A stretch of DNA of 64,000 nucleotides, from positions 92,991-156,990 of the forward strand of contig NZ_JAQSDR010000037.1 of assembly GCF_029946005.1 (NCBI RefSeq), read 5' to 3'. This document shows positions 36,783 through 46,327 of the stretch, one piece after another (the stretch's first letter is position 1; each line of letters opens with the position of its first letter). Both the position numbers and the translations under genes were made by a program. Source of the DNA: Aquabacterium sp. (lineage in GTDB: Bacteria; Pseudomonadota; Gammaproteobacteria; Burkholderiales; Burkholderiaceae_C). Below the pieces are notes generated by a model that was not told where the DNA came from, ran no database searches, and saw only the letters and a program-made list of their open reading frames with translations.

Positions 36783-38681
36783 TCAGCGGTTGCTTTCGTT
36801 GACGATCACCCATTGACCATCGATCAGCTTCCAGGTCAGCGCTTTGAAGCTGCTGTCTTTGAAGTTTTGCGATGTGTAGTTCTGGGTGAAGCTGGTGACC
36901 ACGGCATCACCTCGGGCTTCGGCCTTGACTTGGGTCAGTTGGACCTCGATGGGGCCGGGCTTGCTGAGCAGGCGGCGGCGCTCATTGATCCATTTGGCAG
37001 AGGTGGAGCGCGCGGGAGCGAAGTCCTTGGCGTAGACGCCCATGTAGCGGTCGATGTCCTTGGTGGCCCAGGCGGAAGCCCAGCCGCGCAGGCGTTCGGT
37101 CACCGTGGGGACGGCCGCGATGGCGGGCGAGGATGCCGTGCTGGCTGCCACGGGGGCGGCATTGGCCACGGCCGGGCCGCTCAACTTTCGGGCACGGTTG
37201 TTCAGTTCTTCGCGGTTGATGGTGGGGGCATCAATGCTGATGGCCGGGCAGCGCTGGGCAGCGTCTTCCGCCGCCTGCCAGTTCTGACCGCGCTCGTTGG
37301 CGGTGTCCGCGCTGGGGTTCAGGCCCAGGTTAGCCGTCAGCGAGTTCTTGGCTGCGTGCGTGCGGGCAAAAGCAAGGTGCAGGTCGGCTTCGGCATTCAC
37401 ATAAGCGCGCTTGGCGGTGTAGAGCTCGTTCTCAGAGTTCAGCAAGTCCAGCAGGCTGCGTTGGCCAATGTCGAATTGTTGGCGGTAGGCGTCGCGGGCC
37501 TTCTCGATGGCCAGCACATTGCGGTCCAGGGCGGTCAGCTGATCCTTCAGCTTCTGGATGTCGTTGTGGGCGATGGAGGCGGTCTGGCGCACGTCGCGGC
37601 AAGCCTTGTCGCGTTGGTCGGCGGCCTGGTTGACCAGGTTGGCCAACTGGCGGGCACGGGCCTGGTCTGAGCCTCCGTTGTAGAGGTTCCAGGACATCAG
37701 GATCTCGGCGGAGGTGTCGCGCTTTTGGGTTTCGATGCCATCGAAGTTCTTGCCGACACCGCTGCGCACGCGGGCTTCCACCTTGGGCTGGTAGTTGCTT
37801 TTCTGGCCGGAGGCCTGGGCTTTGGCGGCGCGCAGGTTTTCAACGGCAGCTTCCACCGTGGCGCTGCCCATCACGGCCTGGTTGGTGGTGTCGTCGCTGC
37901 TGCTTGAAATGCCTTTGTCCAGGCCTTGGGCAGCAGCCTGGTTGCTGGCGGGGGCTTCACCCACGACGCGCAGATAGCGGGCGCTGACATCGTGCAGGTT
38001 GGCGGCTTCGGTGGTGAGGTTGGAGTCGGCCAGGGCCAGGCGGGCGTTGGCTTGCTCCGAGTCCACGCCTCGGCCCACGCCAGCCTTGACCTTGGACTGC
38101 AGTTGGTCTTGCACGTAGCGGTGCTGCACGTAGTTGTCCTGGGCCAGTTCCACCAGCTTGCGGTAGCGCTGCACGTCGATGTAGGCGCGGGAGGCTTCCA
38201 GGGCGGCCTCTTCGGTGGCGGACAGGAACTCGAAGTAGCGGGTGAGCTTGGCATGCCCCAGCCGTTCGACTTCACGGCGGGTTTGCAAGCCGTCCCACAG
38301 CACCTGGTTGGCACTCAAGGCCACGCCATTGCGGTTGAGGCTTTGTGATTCGGGGTTGCGGTTGGTGAGGCGGTCGCTGTCGCGGCCCACGCTGGCCGAT
38401 AGATCCACGCGGGGCAGGTAGCCGCCTCGGGCAACGCTGATCTCGTCGGTGGCGGCGCGCAGGGCATTCAAGCGTGCGGTGACCTCAGGGTTGCTGTCGA
38501 TGGCTTTCTGGGCCGCCGCGCTCAAGCCCGCATTGGGCGCGGTCTGCGCCTGGGCGGCCAGCGCGAACGCGGCCAAAGCAATGGCGGTCATGCCATGTTG
38601 AAAAGTCGCAATTTTCAAATCTGACCTCGTTCCTGGGTTGTGGCTGCGAAAGCTATGCGCAAAGCGGATTGATTTTGTCAT
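36783..38681 (-). CDS. TolC-family type I secretion outer-membrane protein (LapE-like) with extra C-terminal SnoaL/Cds6-like domain
   Basis: TolC-type region (AAQAQTAPNAGLSAAAQKAIDSNPEVTARLNALRAATDEISVARGGYLPRVDLSASVGRD ... RDAYRQQFDIGQRSLLDLLNSENELYTAKRAYVNAEADLHLAFAR) then linker and RLRGWASAWATKDIDRYMGVYAKDFAP...KLIDGQWVIVNESNR. Confidence 0.9.
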   Translation of the reverse strand: MTKSIRFAHSFRSHNPGTRSDLKIATFQHGMTAIALAAFALAAQAQTAPNAGLSAAAQKAIDSNPEVTARLNALRAATDEISVARGGYLPRVDLSASVGRDSDRLTNRNPESQSLNRNGVALSANQVLWDGLQTRREVERLGHAKLTRYFEFLSATEEAALEASRAYIDVQRYRKLVELAQDNYVQHRYVQDQLQSKVKAGVGRGVDSEQANARLALADSNLTTEAANLHDVSARYLRVVGEAPASNQAAAQGLDKGISSSSDDTTNQAVMGSATVEAAVENLRAAKAQASGQKSNYQPKVEARVRSGVGKNFDGIETQKRDTSAEILMSWNLYNGGSDQARARQLANLVNQAADQRDKACRDVRQTASIAHNDIQKLKDQLTALDRNVLAIEKARDAYRQQFDIGQRSLLDLLNSENELYTAKRAYVNAEADLHLAFARTHAAKNSLTANLGLNPSADTANERGQNWQAAEDAAQRCPAISIDAPTINREELNNRARKLSGPAVANAAPVAASTASSPAIAAVPTVTERLRGWASAWATKDIDRYMGVYAKDFAPARSTSAKWINERRRLLSKPGPIEVQLTQVKAEARGDAVVTSFTQNYTSQNFKDSSFKALTWKLIDGQWVIVNESNR

Positions 38682-38825
38682 CAATTGTTACATCACCGTT
38701 CGACGATTTCGGTGATTTCGCGCCCGAATTGGCCCTGCGAGGGTCCAAGCATCAAGTTTAGGCGGGGTCGGTCGATTCAGTGAGGTGACTGTTTGCGACC
38801 TTGACCCCCGACTGAGCCCCATGGA

Positions 38826-39542
38826 ATGAGCCTGGCCCGTGCCACATTGAGATTGCCCTTGAAGGGAGGCCGGCCAGGGCAAGGCTTCGGAAACCCGTTC
38901 GGGATTTGGCTGGCGCGCTTGATGATCTTGGGCAGCTTGCTGCTTGGGCATGTCGGCAGCGCATTTGAGTCTCAGAGGATCATGGCTGCGGCGCAACGCT
39001 TGGGTCCGTCCACCGCCGTCCAGGCGCAGGCCTTGATCCAGGAGGTTGCCGAAGCAACTTCCAGCGACGAGGCCAGCCGCCTCAGCCGCCTCAATTCATT
39101 TTTCAACCGGCGTGTGGCGTACCGGGACGACCGCGACGTTTGGGGGCAGGTTGACTACTGGGCCACGCCGCTTGAAATGTTGAGCAGGGGCGCTGGCGAT
39201 TGCGAGGACTACGCCATTGGCAAGTACTTGTCCCTGATCGCGGCGGGCGTGTCTCCGGCGAAGATGCGGCTGGTGTATGTGCGGGCCGAGGTGGGCGGGG
39301 CGATCCTGGCCCACATGGTGCTGGCTTATTATCCTGAGCCCCTGGCCGAGCCTTTGATCCTGGACAACCTGATCACGGACATCCGGCCCGCGTCCAGGAG
39401 GCCAGATTTGGCACCTGTTTTCAGCTTCAACGCCGAAGGTTTGTGGCAAGGTGTGGGCAGTACCACGGCTGGGGATCCGGTGGCACGTCTTTCGCGCTGG
39501 CGGGAGGTGTTGACCAAGACACGGTCGGAGGGTTGGTGGTGA
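38826..39542 (+). CDS. lapG: LapG-like transglutaminase-like cysteine protease (BTLCP)
   Basis: VDYWATPLEMLSRGAGDCEDYAIGKYLSLIAAGVSPAKMRLVYV...AHMVLAYYPEPLAEPLILDNL (Cys-His-Asp triad arrangement). Confidence 0.9.
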   Translation: MSLARATLRLPLKGGRPGQGFGNPFGIWLARLMILGSLLLGHVGSAFESQRIMAAAQRLGPSTAVQAQALIQEVAEATSSDEASRLSRLNSFFNRRVAYRDDRDVWGQVDYWATPLEMLSRGAGDCEDYAIGKYLSLIAAGVSPAKMRLVYVRAEVGGAILAHMVLAYYPEPLAEPLILDNLITDIRPASRRPDLAPVFSFNAEGLWQGVGSTTAGDPVARLSRWREVLTKTRSEGWW

Positions 39543-39564
39543 TGTCTATGACAAGGGACGCTGC

Positions 39565-41478
39565 ATGTCGCTGATTCGTCAGATCTGGCTGCTGTTGATG
39601 GTGACGCTGCTCATGGCTTTTCTGGGCAGCTTTGCGGTCTGGATGGTTTCGTCGCGGAACTATCTGGAAACACAGTTGCGGTTGAAGAATGCAGACAACG
39701 CGCAGTCGTTGGCCTTGGGCCTGTCCCAGCAAAAAGGCGACATGGCCTTGATGGACCTGGTCGTGGCAGCCCAGTTTGACACCGGCTTCTACAAGCGCAT
39801 TTCCCTGCGTGATCCGCGCGGTCAGGTGGTGTCCAACCATGAGGCTGACGTTAAACGCACCGATTCACTGGCGCCGACCTGGTTTGTGAACATGCTTTCG
39901 ATCGATTCGACCCCGGGCGTGGCTCAGGTGTCTGATGGCTGGCGCGCGCTGGGTTCGGTGGAGGTGGTCAGCCATTCCTCGTTTGCCGATGACCAGTTGT
40001 GGCAAGGCAGCATCACCACGGCCATGTGGTTGGCGGCCATGGGCGCCCTGGCAAGCGTGGTGGCCAGTTTTGGGGTGCGCGCCATTCGCCGCCCGCTGGA
40101 TGCCACAGTGGGACAGGCGCAGGCCTTGATGGAGCGGCGTTTCATCACAGTCGAGGAACCCCGGGTGCCTGAACTGGCGAGGCTGAGCCAGGCCATGAAC
40201 GCGGTGGTCGAGCGGCTCAAATCTCAATTTGACGATCAGGCTTTTCAGGTGGAGCAGTTGCGCAAGCAGGCGCATTGCGACCCATTGACGGGTTTGTCCA
40301 ACCGGACCCATTTCGTGGCTCAGTTGGGCGCTGCCCTGAACAACGATGAAGGCTCGGGTCGTGGCTTGCTCTGCATGATCCGTGTGGCGGACCTGGCCAT
40401 GGTGAACCGGGTGATGGGGCACCGGCAGACCGACGTGCTGCTGCAGAAGCTGGCCGCGGTGCTCAATGAGGTTTCCGTGGGTGTGGTGGGTGTGGCCATC
40501 GGGCGCCTGAATGGCGGTGATTTCGCGGTGTGCCTGGCGCATGACGAGGTGCCCTTGCCACAGCCCGAGCATTACGCCGATGCGATCAAACGCGCCTTTG
40601 CCGAGTTGGGAACGACTGCCAGCGTGGTGGTGGGCGCCACGCACTGGGAACGTGGTGTGGCCATGCAGCAAGTGCTGGCTGCCGCCGATTCGGCCCTGGC
40701 CCGCGCTGAAAGCCGTGGTGGCTTCGCGGTGGAGTTGACCCATTTGAGTTCTGCGTCTGAATCCGCCATGGGCGAGGACGAATGGCGTCGCCGCATGAGC
40801 TCGGCCTTGCTGGAAGATCGCTTGCTGCTGGTGCGCTTTCCGGTGCTGGACCGCGAGCTGAAACTGGTGCACCACGAATCGCCCATGCGCATGCAACTGG
40901 AGCCGGGCGGGCCTTTCGAGTCTGCGGCGCATTGGTTGCCCATGGCCTTGCGTTGCAACCTGATTTCGCAGATTGATGAAGCCGCGGTGGCGTTGGCGCT
41001 GTCGCAAATCGCCGCTGACCAACAGCCGCGTGGGGTGAATCTGTCTCCCGCTTCTTTGGTGGACAGCGGCTTCGTGCCGCGTCTGCGAGCGCGTTTGGCC
41101 GAGGCGCCCATTGAGGCGCAGCTTCTTTGGCTTGAGGTCTCTGAAGTGGCGGCGGTCGAGCGTTTCGAGCTGGTGCGCGAACTGTGCAAGCAGTTGCGGC
41201 CTTTGGGAGCCCGCATCGGTCTGGAGCATGCCGGTGAGCGCTTGACGCGCATCGAGTTCCTGTTCGAGGCAGGGCTGGACTACGTCAAGCTGGACGCTTC
41301 CGTGGTGCAGGGCGTGTCGAAGGATCTGGCTCGGGCGGCCTTTGTGGCGGCAACGGCGTCCATGCTGCATGGCTTGGGTTTGCAGGTTTACGCCGAAGGC
41401 GTGGCCGAGCCTGAAGACATTCCCGCCCTGATCGATTGCGGCATCGACGGCGTGACCGGCCCTGCAGTGAGGGCATGA
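39565..41478 (+). CDS. lapD: LapD-like transmembrane c-di-GMP effector with degenerate GGDEF and EAL domains
   Basis: N-terminal MSLIRQIWLLLMVTLLMAFLGSFAVWMVSSRNYLETQLRLKNADNAQSLALGLSQ (LapD/MoxY-type), GGDEF site RLNGGDFAVC, EAL-domain start LLLVRFPVLD (EAL lost). Confidence 0.9.
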   Translation: MSLIRQIWLLLMVTLLMAFLGSFAVWMVSSRNYLETQLRLKNADNAQSLALGLSQQKGDMALMDLVVAAQFDTGFYKRISLRDPRGQVVSNHEADVKRTDSLAPTWFVNMLSIDSTPGVAQVSDGWRALGSVEVVSHSSFADDQLWQGSITTAMWLAAMGALASVVASFGVRAIRRPLDATVGQAQALMERRFITVEEPRVPELARLSQAMNAVVERLKSQFDDQAFQVEQLRKQAHCDPLTGLSNRTHFVAQLGAALNNDEGSGRGLLCMIRVADLAMVNRVMGHRQTDVLLQKLAAVLNEVSVGVVGVAIGRLNGGDFAVCLAHDEVPLPQPEHYADAIKRAFAELGTTASVVVGATHWERGVAMQQVLAAADSALARAESRGGFAVELTHLSSASESAMGEDEWRRRMSSALLEDRLLLVRFPVLDRELKLVHHESPMRMQLEPGGPFESAAHWLPMALRCNLISQIDEAAVALALSQIAADQQPRGVNLSPASLVDSGFVPRLRARLAEAPIEAQLLWLEVSEVAAVERFELVRELCKQLRPLGARIGLEHAGERLTRIEFLFEAGLDYVKLDASVVQGVSKDLARAAFVAATASMLHGLGLQVYAEGVAEPEDIPALIDCGIDGVTGPAVRA

Positions 41479-41485
41479 CGCCGGT

Positions 41486-42928
41486 TCAGCGCTCTCGCAG
41501 TGCGTAGGCCCGGGCTTTGAGCACCGGCTTGAGCAAGTAAGACAACACCGTCTTTTTGCCGGTGAGGATGTCCACTTCGGCCGTCATGCCGGGAATGATG
41601 GGCATCTTGGCGCTGAAGTTGGCGGCCTTGGTGCGCACCCGCACGACGTAATAGGTGTTGACGCCACGCTCGTCGGTGATGGTGTCGGGGCTGATGTTTT
41701 CCACGACGGCGTCCATGCCACCGTAGATGGAGAAGTCATACGCCGTGAGCTTGACGGTGGCGGCCTGGCCAGGATGGATGAAGGCGATGTCGCGCGGTTG
41801 GACGCGGGCCTCCAGCACCAGGGCATCGTCCAGCGGCACGATCTCGAGGATGTCTTTGCCCGGCTGCACCACACCGCCCACGGTGTTGGCCAGCAGGCGC
41901 TGGATGCGACCGCGAACCGGCGACTTGACCTGGGCTTTGTCAACCTTGTCAGCCAGGGCCACGGCGCCTTCGTTCAGGGCGTTCAGCTTGCCCAGCACAT
42001 CCGACAGATCTTTGCGGACGTCGTTGCGGAAGGTGAGTTCGGTTTCTTGAATCTTGCGCTGCGCTTCATTGATGGCGGCCATCACGCGGGCGCTTTGCGC
42101 ACCAGCTTGCTCCATGTCGCCGCGGGCCTTGCTGACGTCGCGCTCCAGTCGCAGCACTTCTACTTCGGAGACGGCGCCGGTGGCCAACAAGGGGCGGGTC
42201 TTGGCCAGTTCCTGTTGTGACAAATCCAGGGTGCGCACGGCTGATTCGCGGCGTGAGCGCATTTCGCTCAGCTCCTGTTGCCGTTGCGCCAGCTGTTGCT
42301 GGTTGATGCCAATCATGGAGGCCAGTTCGGCTCGCTTGGCATCGTAGAGCTGGCGTTCTTCATCAACGATTCGAAGCTCGTCGAGGTTGTCGACGGTGGG
42401 GGTGGGGGGGGCAAAAGCCACACCTTCGGCCAGTGCTTTCAAGCGGGCAAGCTTGGTCCGCAGGGCAAAGGCATTGGCGTTGCTCTCGCGCATGCCGGAG
42501 GTGGCGCGGGTCTCGTCGATTTTCAGCAGCAGTTGGCCTTGCTCGACCAACTGGCCTTCCTTGACCAGGATCTCGGACACCACGCCGCCGTCGTAAGACT
42601 GGATGACCTGCAGTTGCCGCGATGGGATGACCTTGGCTTCGCCCTTGGTGACCTCATCGATCTCGGCCACGGCCGCCCAGACCAGCAAGCCCAGCACCAC
42701 GAACACGGCTGAACGCACCAACGTTTGGGCGCGGTAGGTGCCGTGGGTGGACATGACCGCATCGGCATCCAGCTCGAAGCTGTGCATGCCGGCGGCCTGG
42801 GCGGATTCGGCCGTGACGCGCGGCCCGGCGACACGGTCCAGCAACCAGTCGGTGGCGGGGGCGGTGAAGCGGCGGATCGACTCCAGCACGGCGATCATCA
42901 CCTGGCCCAGTTTCATGAGTTTTTTCAT
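41486..42928 (-). CDS. lapC: HlyD-family type I secretion membrane fusion protein (LapC-like)
   Basis: AVAEIDEVTKGEAKVIPSRQLQVIQSYDGGVVSEILVKEGQLVEQGQLLLKID... VRGRIQRLLANTVGGVVQPGKDILEIVPLDDALVLEARVQPRDIAFI. Confidence 0.93.
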   Translation of the reverse strand: MKKLMKLGQVMIAVLESIRRFTAPATDWLLDRVAGPRVTAESAQAAGMHSFELDADAVMSTHGTYRAQTLVRSAVFVVLGLLVWAAVAEIDEVTKGEAKVIPSRQLQVIQSYDGGVVSEILVKEGQLVEQGQLLLKIDETRATSGMRESNANAFALRTKLARLKALAEGVAFAPPTPTVDNLDELRIVDEERQLYDAKRAELASMIGINQQQLAQRQQELSEMRSRRESAVRTLDLSQQELAKTRPLLATGAVSEVEVLRLERDVSKARGDMEQAGAQSARVMAAINEAQRKIQETELTFRNDVRKDLSDVLGKLNALNEGAVALADKVDKAQVKSPVRGRIQRLLANTVGGVVQPGKDILEIVPLDDALVLEARVQPRDIAFIHPGQAATVKLTAYDFSIYGGMDAVVENISPDTITDERGVNTYYVVRVRTKAANFSAKMPIIPGMTAEVDILTGKKTVLSYLLKPVLKARAYALRER

Positions 42929-42949
42929 GGTCGCTGCCTTGGTGCTGGT

Positions 42950-45154
42950 TCAGACAGCGCGGGCGATTCGCCCAGACGCCAAGGCCTGCAGGATCTGCTC
43001 GCGCGGACCATCGGCCATGACCTTGCCCTGGTCCACCACGATGACGCGATCGACGAAAGACAGCATGGAAGTGCGGTGCGTGACGAGCACCACGGTCTTG
43101 CCGGCCGAGAATTCTTTCATGCGCTGGGTAACGAAGGCCTCGGTCGAGAAGTCCATGGCGCTGGTGGGTTCGTCCAGCAGCAGGATGGGGGCGTTGTGCA
43201 GCACCGCACGGGCGATGCCCACGCCTTGCCGCTGTCCGCCAGAGAGCAACTCGCCACGCTCGCCCACAGGCATGTCGAAGCCTTGCGGATGGCGGTGGAT
43301 CATGTCGCTGATCCCGGCCAATTCGGAGGCCGCCACGATGGCGTCGTCTTGCGCATGCGGCATGCCAAAAATGATGTTCTCGCGCAGGGTGCCGAAGAAC
43401 AAGGTCACGTCTTGCGAGACATAGCCCAGGTTGCGGCGAACGTCGGCGGGGTCGAGCTGGCGCATGTCGATGCCATCGAGCAGGACGGCGCCCTGGGCTG
43501 GGTGGTACAGGCCCAGGATCAACTTTTGAAGCGTGGTCTTGCCGGAGCCCACCTTGCCGATCAGGGCGACTTTTTCACCAGGTTTGATCTTGAAACTGAT
43601 GTTGTCCAGCGCCGAGTCCTGGCGCCCGGGGTAGGCAAAGGACACGTGTCGGAACTCGATCTCGCCCTTGATTTCGCGGCGCTCCAGGAAGTTGGTGCCC
43701 AAGGGGCGCTCCACCGGCTGGTCCATGATTTTGTTGAGGGATTCCATCGCGGTGACGGCGCCCTGGTACTGCATCAGCAGTCCCACGATCTGCCCGGCGG
43801 GCGCCAAGGCGCGGCCCGCCAGCATGGTTGATGCGATCAATCCGCCCATGGTCAGGCTCTTGTCGGTGATCAGGTACACGCCAATCAAAATGATGGCGAC
43901 CGAGACCAGTTGCTGCAAGGTGGCCGTGGTGTACATGGCGCTGGACGACAGCCCGCGCATGCGCACGTTCAGCTTGGCCAGATACTGGTTGGCCCGCTCC
44001 CACCGAGCCTGGATCAGGCCTTCGGCGCCTTGCGACTTGATGGTCTCAATGCCGGTCAGGCTTTCCACCAGGGTGGCGTTGCGCTGGGCGGATGCCTGAT
44101 AGGTGCTTTGCGACAACTCGTGCAGGCGGTGTTGAAGCACATAGCCGGCCACCAAAATGATGGCGAACACCAGCAGCACGGGGATCACCAACCACAGCGA
44201 GATCCAGCCGATGACCACGACGAACAGCAGTGCGAAGGGCAGGTCGATCAGGGCGGTGACGGTGCTGGAGGCGATGAAGTCGCGCACCTGCTCGAAGCCG
44301 CGCAGGTTGGCCGCGAACGAGCCCACCGACTGCGGGCGATTTTCCAGCTTCATGCCCAGCACGCGTTCCATCAGCGTTGCCGAAATCTGCACATCGATGC
44401 GTGCGCTGGCCTCGTCCACGAAGTGGCTGCGCAACAGGCGGATGGCCAAGTCCGAGGCCTGCACCAGCATCACGCCGATGGCCAGGGCCCACAAGGTTTC
44501 GACCGCGTGGTTGGGCACCACCCGGTCGTACACGTTCATGGAAAAGATCGGAAAGGCCAGGGCGAACAGGTTGATCAGCAAGGCGGCCGACAACACGTCG
44601 CGGTAGACAAAGCGCTGCGCCAGCACCGCGCCCCAGAACCAGTGTCCTGTTTTGGTGTCACGCACTTCAGGTGTGCGTTCGTCGAATCTGAAATGAGGGC
44701 GGGCGAACAGCACCACCCCGCTGTACCTTGCGGCCAGGTCCTGCGCAGACAGCTCAATGCGGCCTTGGCCGGTTTCTGGCAGCAGCACTTGGGCGTTGCC
44801 CTGTGCATCCTGGCTGAGCAGCACGCAAGCCTGGTTCTCCTTGAGGACCAGGATCGCGGGCAGGGTTTGGTCGTCGATGTCTTTCAAGCTCAGGCGCTGC
44901 AGCTTGGCGGCCAGGCCAGCACGTGCAGCGGCTCGTTCGGCCAGTGCCAAGGGCAGGGGGCCTTTGTCCATCGGCAGCCCGGCGGACAGGGAAGCGCGCG
45001 TGGCCGCATGGCCATGCAGCCGTGCCACTTCAATCAGGCAATCCAGCAGCGGATCGGGCGCGATCAGGTCTTCGCGCAGGCGCGCCGTGGCATCAACTGA
45101 CGATGTGGCGGACGGCGGTGCGAGCGCCGCAATGGGTTCCTGAGGTTTGTTCAC
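42950..45154 (-). CDS. lapB: type I secretion ABC transporter permease/ATPase with C39-like domain (LapB-like)
   Basis: C39-like N-term without catalytic Cys; GKVGSGKTTLQKLILGLY (Walker A), LLSGGQRQGVGIARAVLHNAPILLLDEPTSAMD. Confidence 0.94.
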   Translation of the reverse strand: MNKPQEPIAALAPPSATSSVDATARLREDLIAPDPLLDCLIEVARLHGHAATRASLSAGLPMDKGPLPLALAERAAARAGLAAKLQRLSLKDIDDQTLPAILVLKENQACVLLSQDAQGNAQVLLPETGQGRIELSAQDLAARYSGVVLFARPHFRFDERTPEVRDTKTGHWFWGAVLAQRFVYRDVLSAALLINLFALAFPIFSMNVYDRVVPNHAVETLWALAIGVMLVQASDLAIRLLRSHFVDEASARIDVQISATLMERVLGMKLENRPQSVGSFAANLRGFEQVRDFIASSTVTALIDLPFALLFVVVIGWISLWLVIPVLLVFAIILVAGYVLQHRLHELSQSTYQASAQRNATLVESLTGIETIKSQGAEGLIQARWERANQYLAKLNVRMRGLSSSAMYTTATLQQLVSVAIILIGVYLITDKSLTMGGLIASTMLAGRALAPAGQIVGLLMQYQGAVTAMESLNKIMDQPVERPLGTNFLERREIKGEIEFRHVSFAYPGRQDSALDNISFKIKPGEKVALIGKVGSGKTTLQKLILGLYHPAQGAVLLDGIDMRQLDPADVRRNLGYVSQDVTLFFGTLRENIIFGMPHAQDDAIVAASELAGISDMIHRHPQGFDMPVGERGELLSGGQRQGVGIARAVLHNAPILLLDEPTSAMDFSTEAFVTQRMKEFSAGKTVVLVTHRTSMLSFVDRVIVVDQGKVMADGPREQILQALASGRIARAV

Positions 45155-45706
45155 TCAACGGATATCGGCACAGTGGACGCCAAATTGACCACTCATGCGG
45201 TCGGCGTAGTACTTTTCAAGCGTCATGCGGACGGTGCGAAAGGCCAACTCGCTCCAGGGGATGTCTTTCTCGCTGAACAACTGAGCCTCGATGGTTTCTG
45301 GGCCCGGGGCGAAATCCGTGTCCAGCAAGCGGGCGCGGTAGAAGAAATGCACCTGGCCAGCCGTCAGCACATTGATCATGCAATACAGGCCTTGCATCTC
45401 GAAGCGTGCGCCGGCTTCCTCATCGGTTTCGCGGGCGGCGCCTTCTTCGGTGCTTTCGCCCAGCTCCATGAAACCAGCGGGCAAGGTCCAGAAACCCTTG
45501 CGTGGCTCGATGTTGCGGCGACACAGCAGCACCTTGTCTTCCCAAACGGGAAGGGTGCCCACAACGTTGAGGGGGTTCACATAGTGGACATGGTGGCAGG
45601 CGGGGCAGACCGCGCGCTCCCGGTTGTCGTCCTCGGGCACGCGATACTCGACTCGGGTGCCACAGACTTGACAGTGCTCGATGCGGCGTGAAAAAAGCAT
45701 GGGCAT
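45155..45706 (-). CDS. NUDIX hydrolase with zinc-ribbon-like N-terminus
   Basis: CQVCGTRVEYRVPEDDNRERAVCPACHHVHY; Nudix box GFMELGESTEEGAARETDEEAGA. Confidence 0.93.
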   Translation of the reverse strand: MPMLFSRRIEHCQVCGTRVEYRVPEDDNRERAVCPACHHVHYVNPLNVVGTLPVWEDKVLLCRRNIEPRKGFWTLPAGFMELGESTEEGAARETDEEAGARFEMQGLYCMINVLTAGQVHFFYRARLLDTDFAPGPETIEAQLFSEKDIPWSELAFRTVRMTLEKYYADRMSGQFGVHCADIR

Positions 45707-45730
45707 CAGTGTAAGGGCATCAGGGACGCC

Positions 45731-46318
45731 TCAGCCGACTTGGCGGGTCAGTCGGTGGGCATCCAGTTGCCCGATCGTGGGGGCAAAGGACTCCATCACC
45801 CGCAGGGCCTGGCCATGCTGCCAGAACACTGAGCTGCGTGCCCAACGGGGATGCGCGCCAGTCCATGCGGCGCGCAGTCGCGATTCGGCGAGTCCATGTG
45901 GGGCCAAGTGCTGAAGGCGCAGGGGTTCGCGGCAAACATGACTTCGCTGGAACAGCAGCTCGGCCAGCGGCCGCGTGCCCAAGCCGGTCAGTGCTTTCCA
46001 GGTGCCTTGCAGCGCGCGGTGCGAGGTGGCGCTGCGCGCCCATACGACGGGCACACCATCGAGCAGCAGCACCACTTCGCGGACGTGGCCACTGCGGCAG
46101 CCCAGGTCGCGGCGCTCTTGCGGCCAGAGGCGTTGGCTGCCCTGGCGTTGCACCCGGACCTCGACCGCGCCATGTGCCCGCAACCGCGCGGTGAGCGAGC
46201 CCGGAGCGGTCAGCCAGGCTTGAAGCGAGGCGCTGGGGGGATGTGGCTCGCGACGTCGGCCAGGGTGGCGGGCGCTGCGGTGGCGGGGCAAACTGGAGGC
46301 GGTGGAACGAGGTAGCAT
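45731..46318 (-). CDS. ubiC: chorismate--pyruvate lyase
   Basis: LQAWLTAPGSLTARLRAHGAVEVRVQRQGSQRLWPQER...REVVLLLDGVPVVWARSATSHRALQGTWKALTGLGTRPLAELLF...ARSSVFWQHGQALRVMESFAPTI. Confidence 0.82.
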   Translation of the reverse strand: MLPRSTASSLPRHRSARHPGRRREPHPPSASLQAWLTAPGSLTARLRAHGAVEVRVQRQGSQRLWPQERRDLGCRSGHVREVVLLLDGVPVVWARSATSHRALQGTWKALTGLGTRPLAELLFQRSHVCREPLRLQHLAPHGLAESRLRAAWTGAHPRWARSSVFWQHGQALRVMESFAPTIGQLDAHRLTRQVG

Positions 46319-46327
46319 CGGGCCGCG

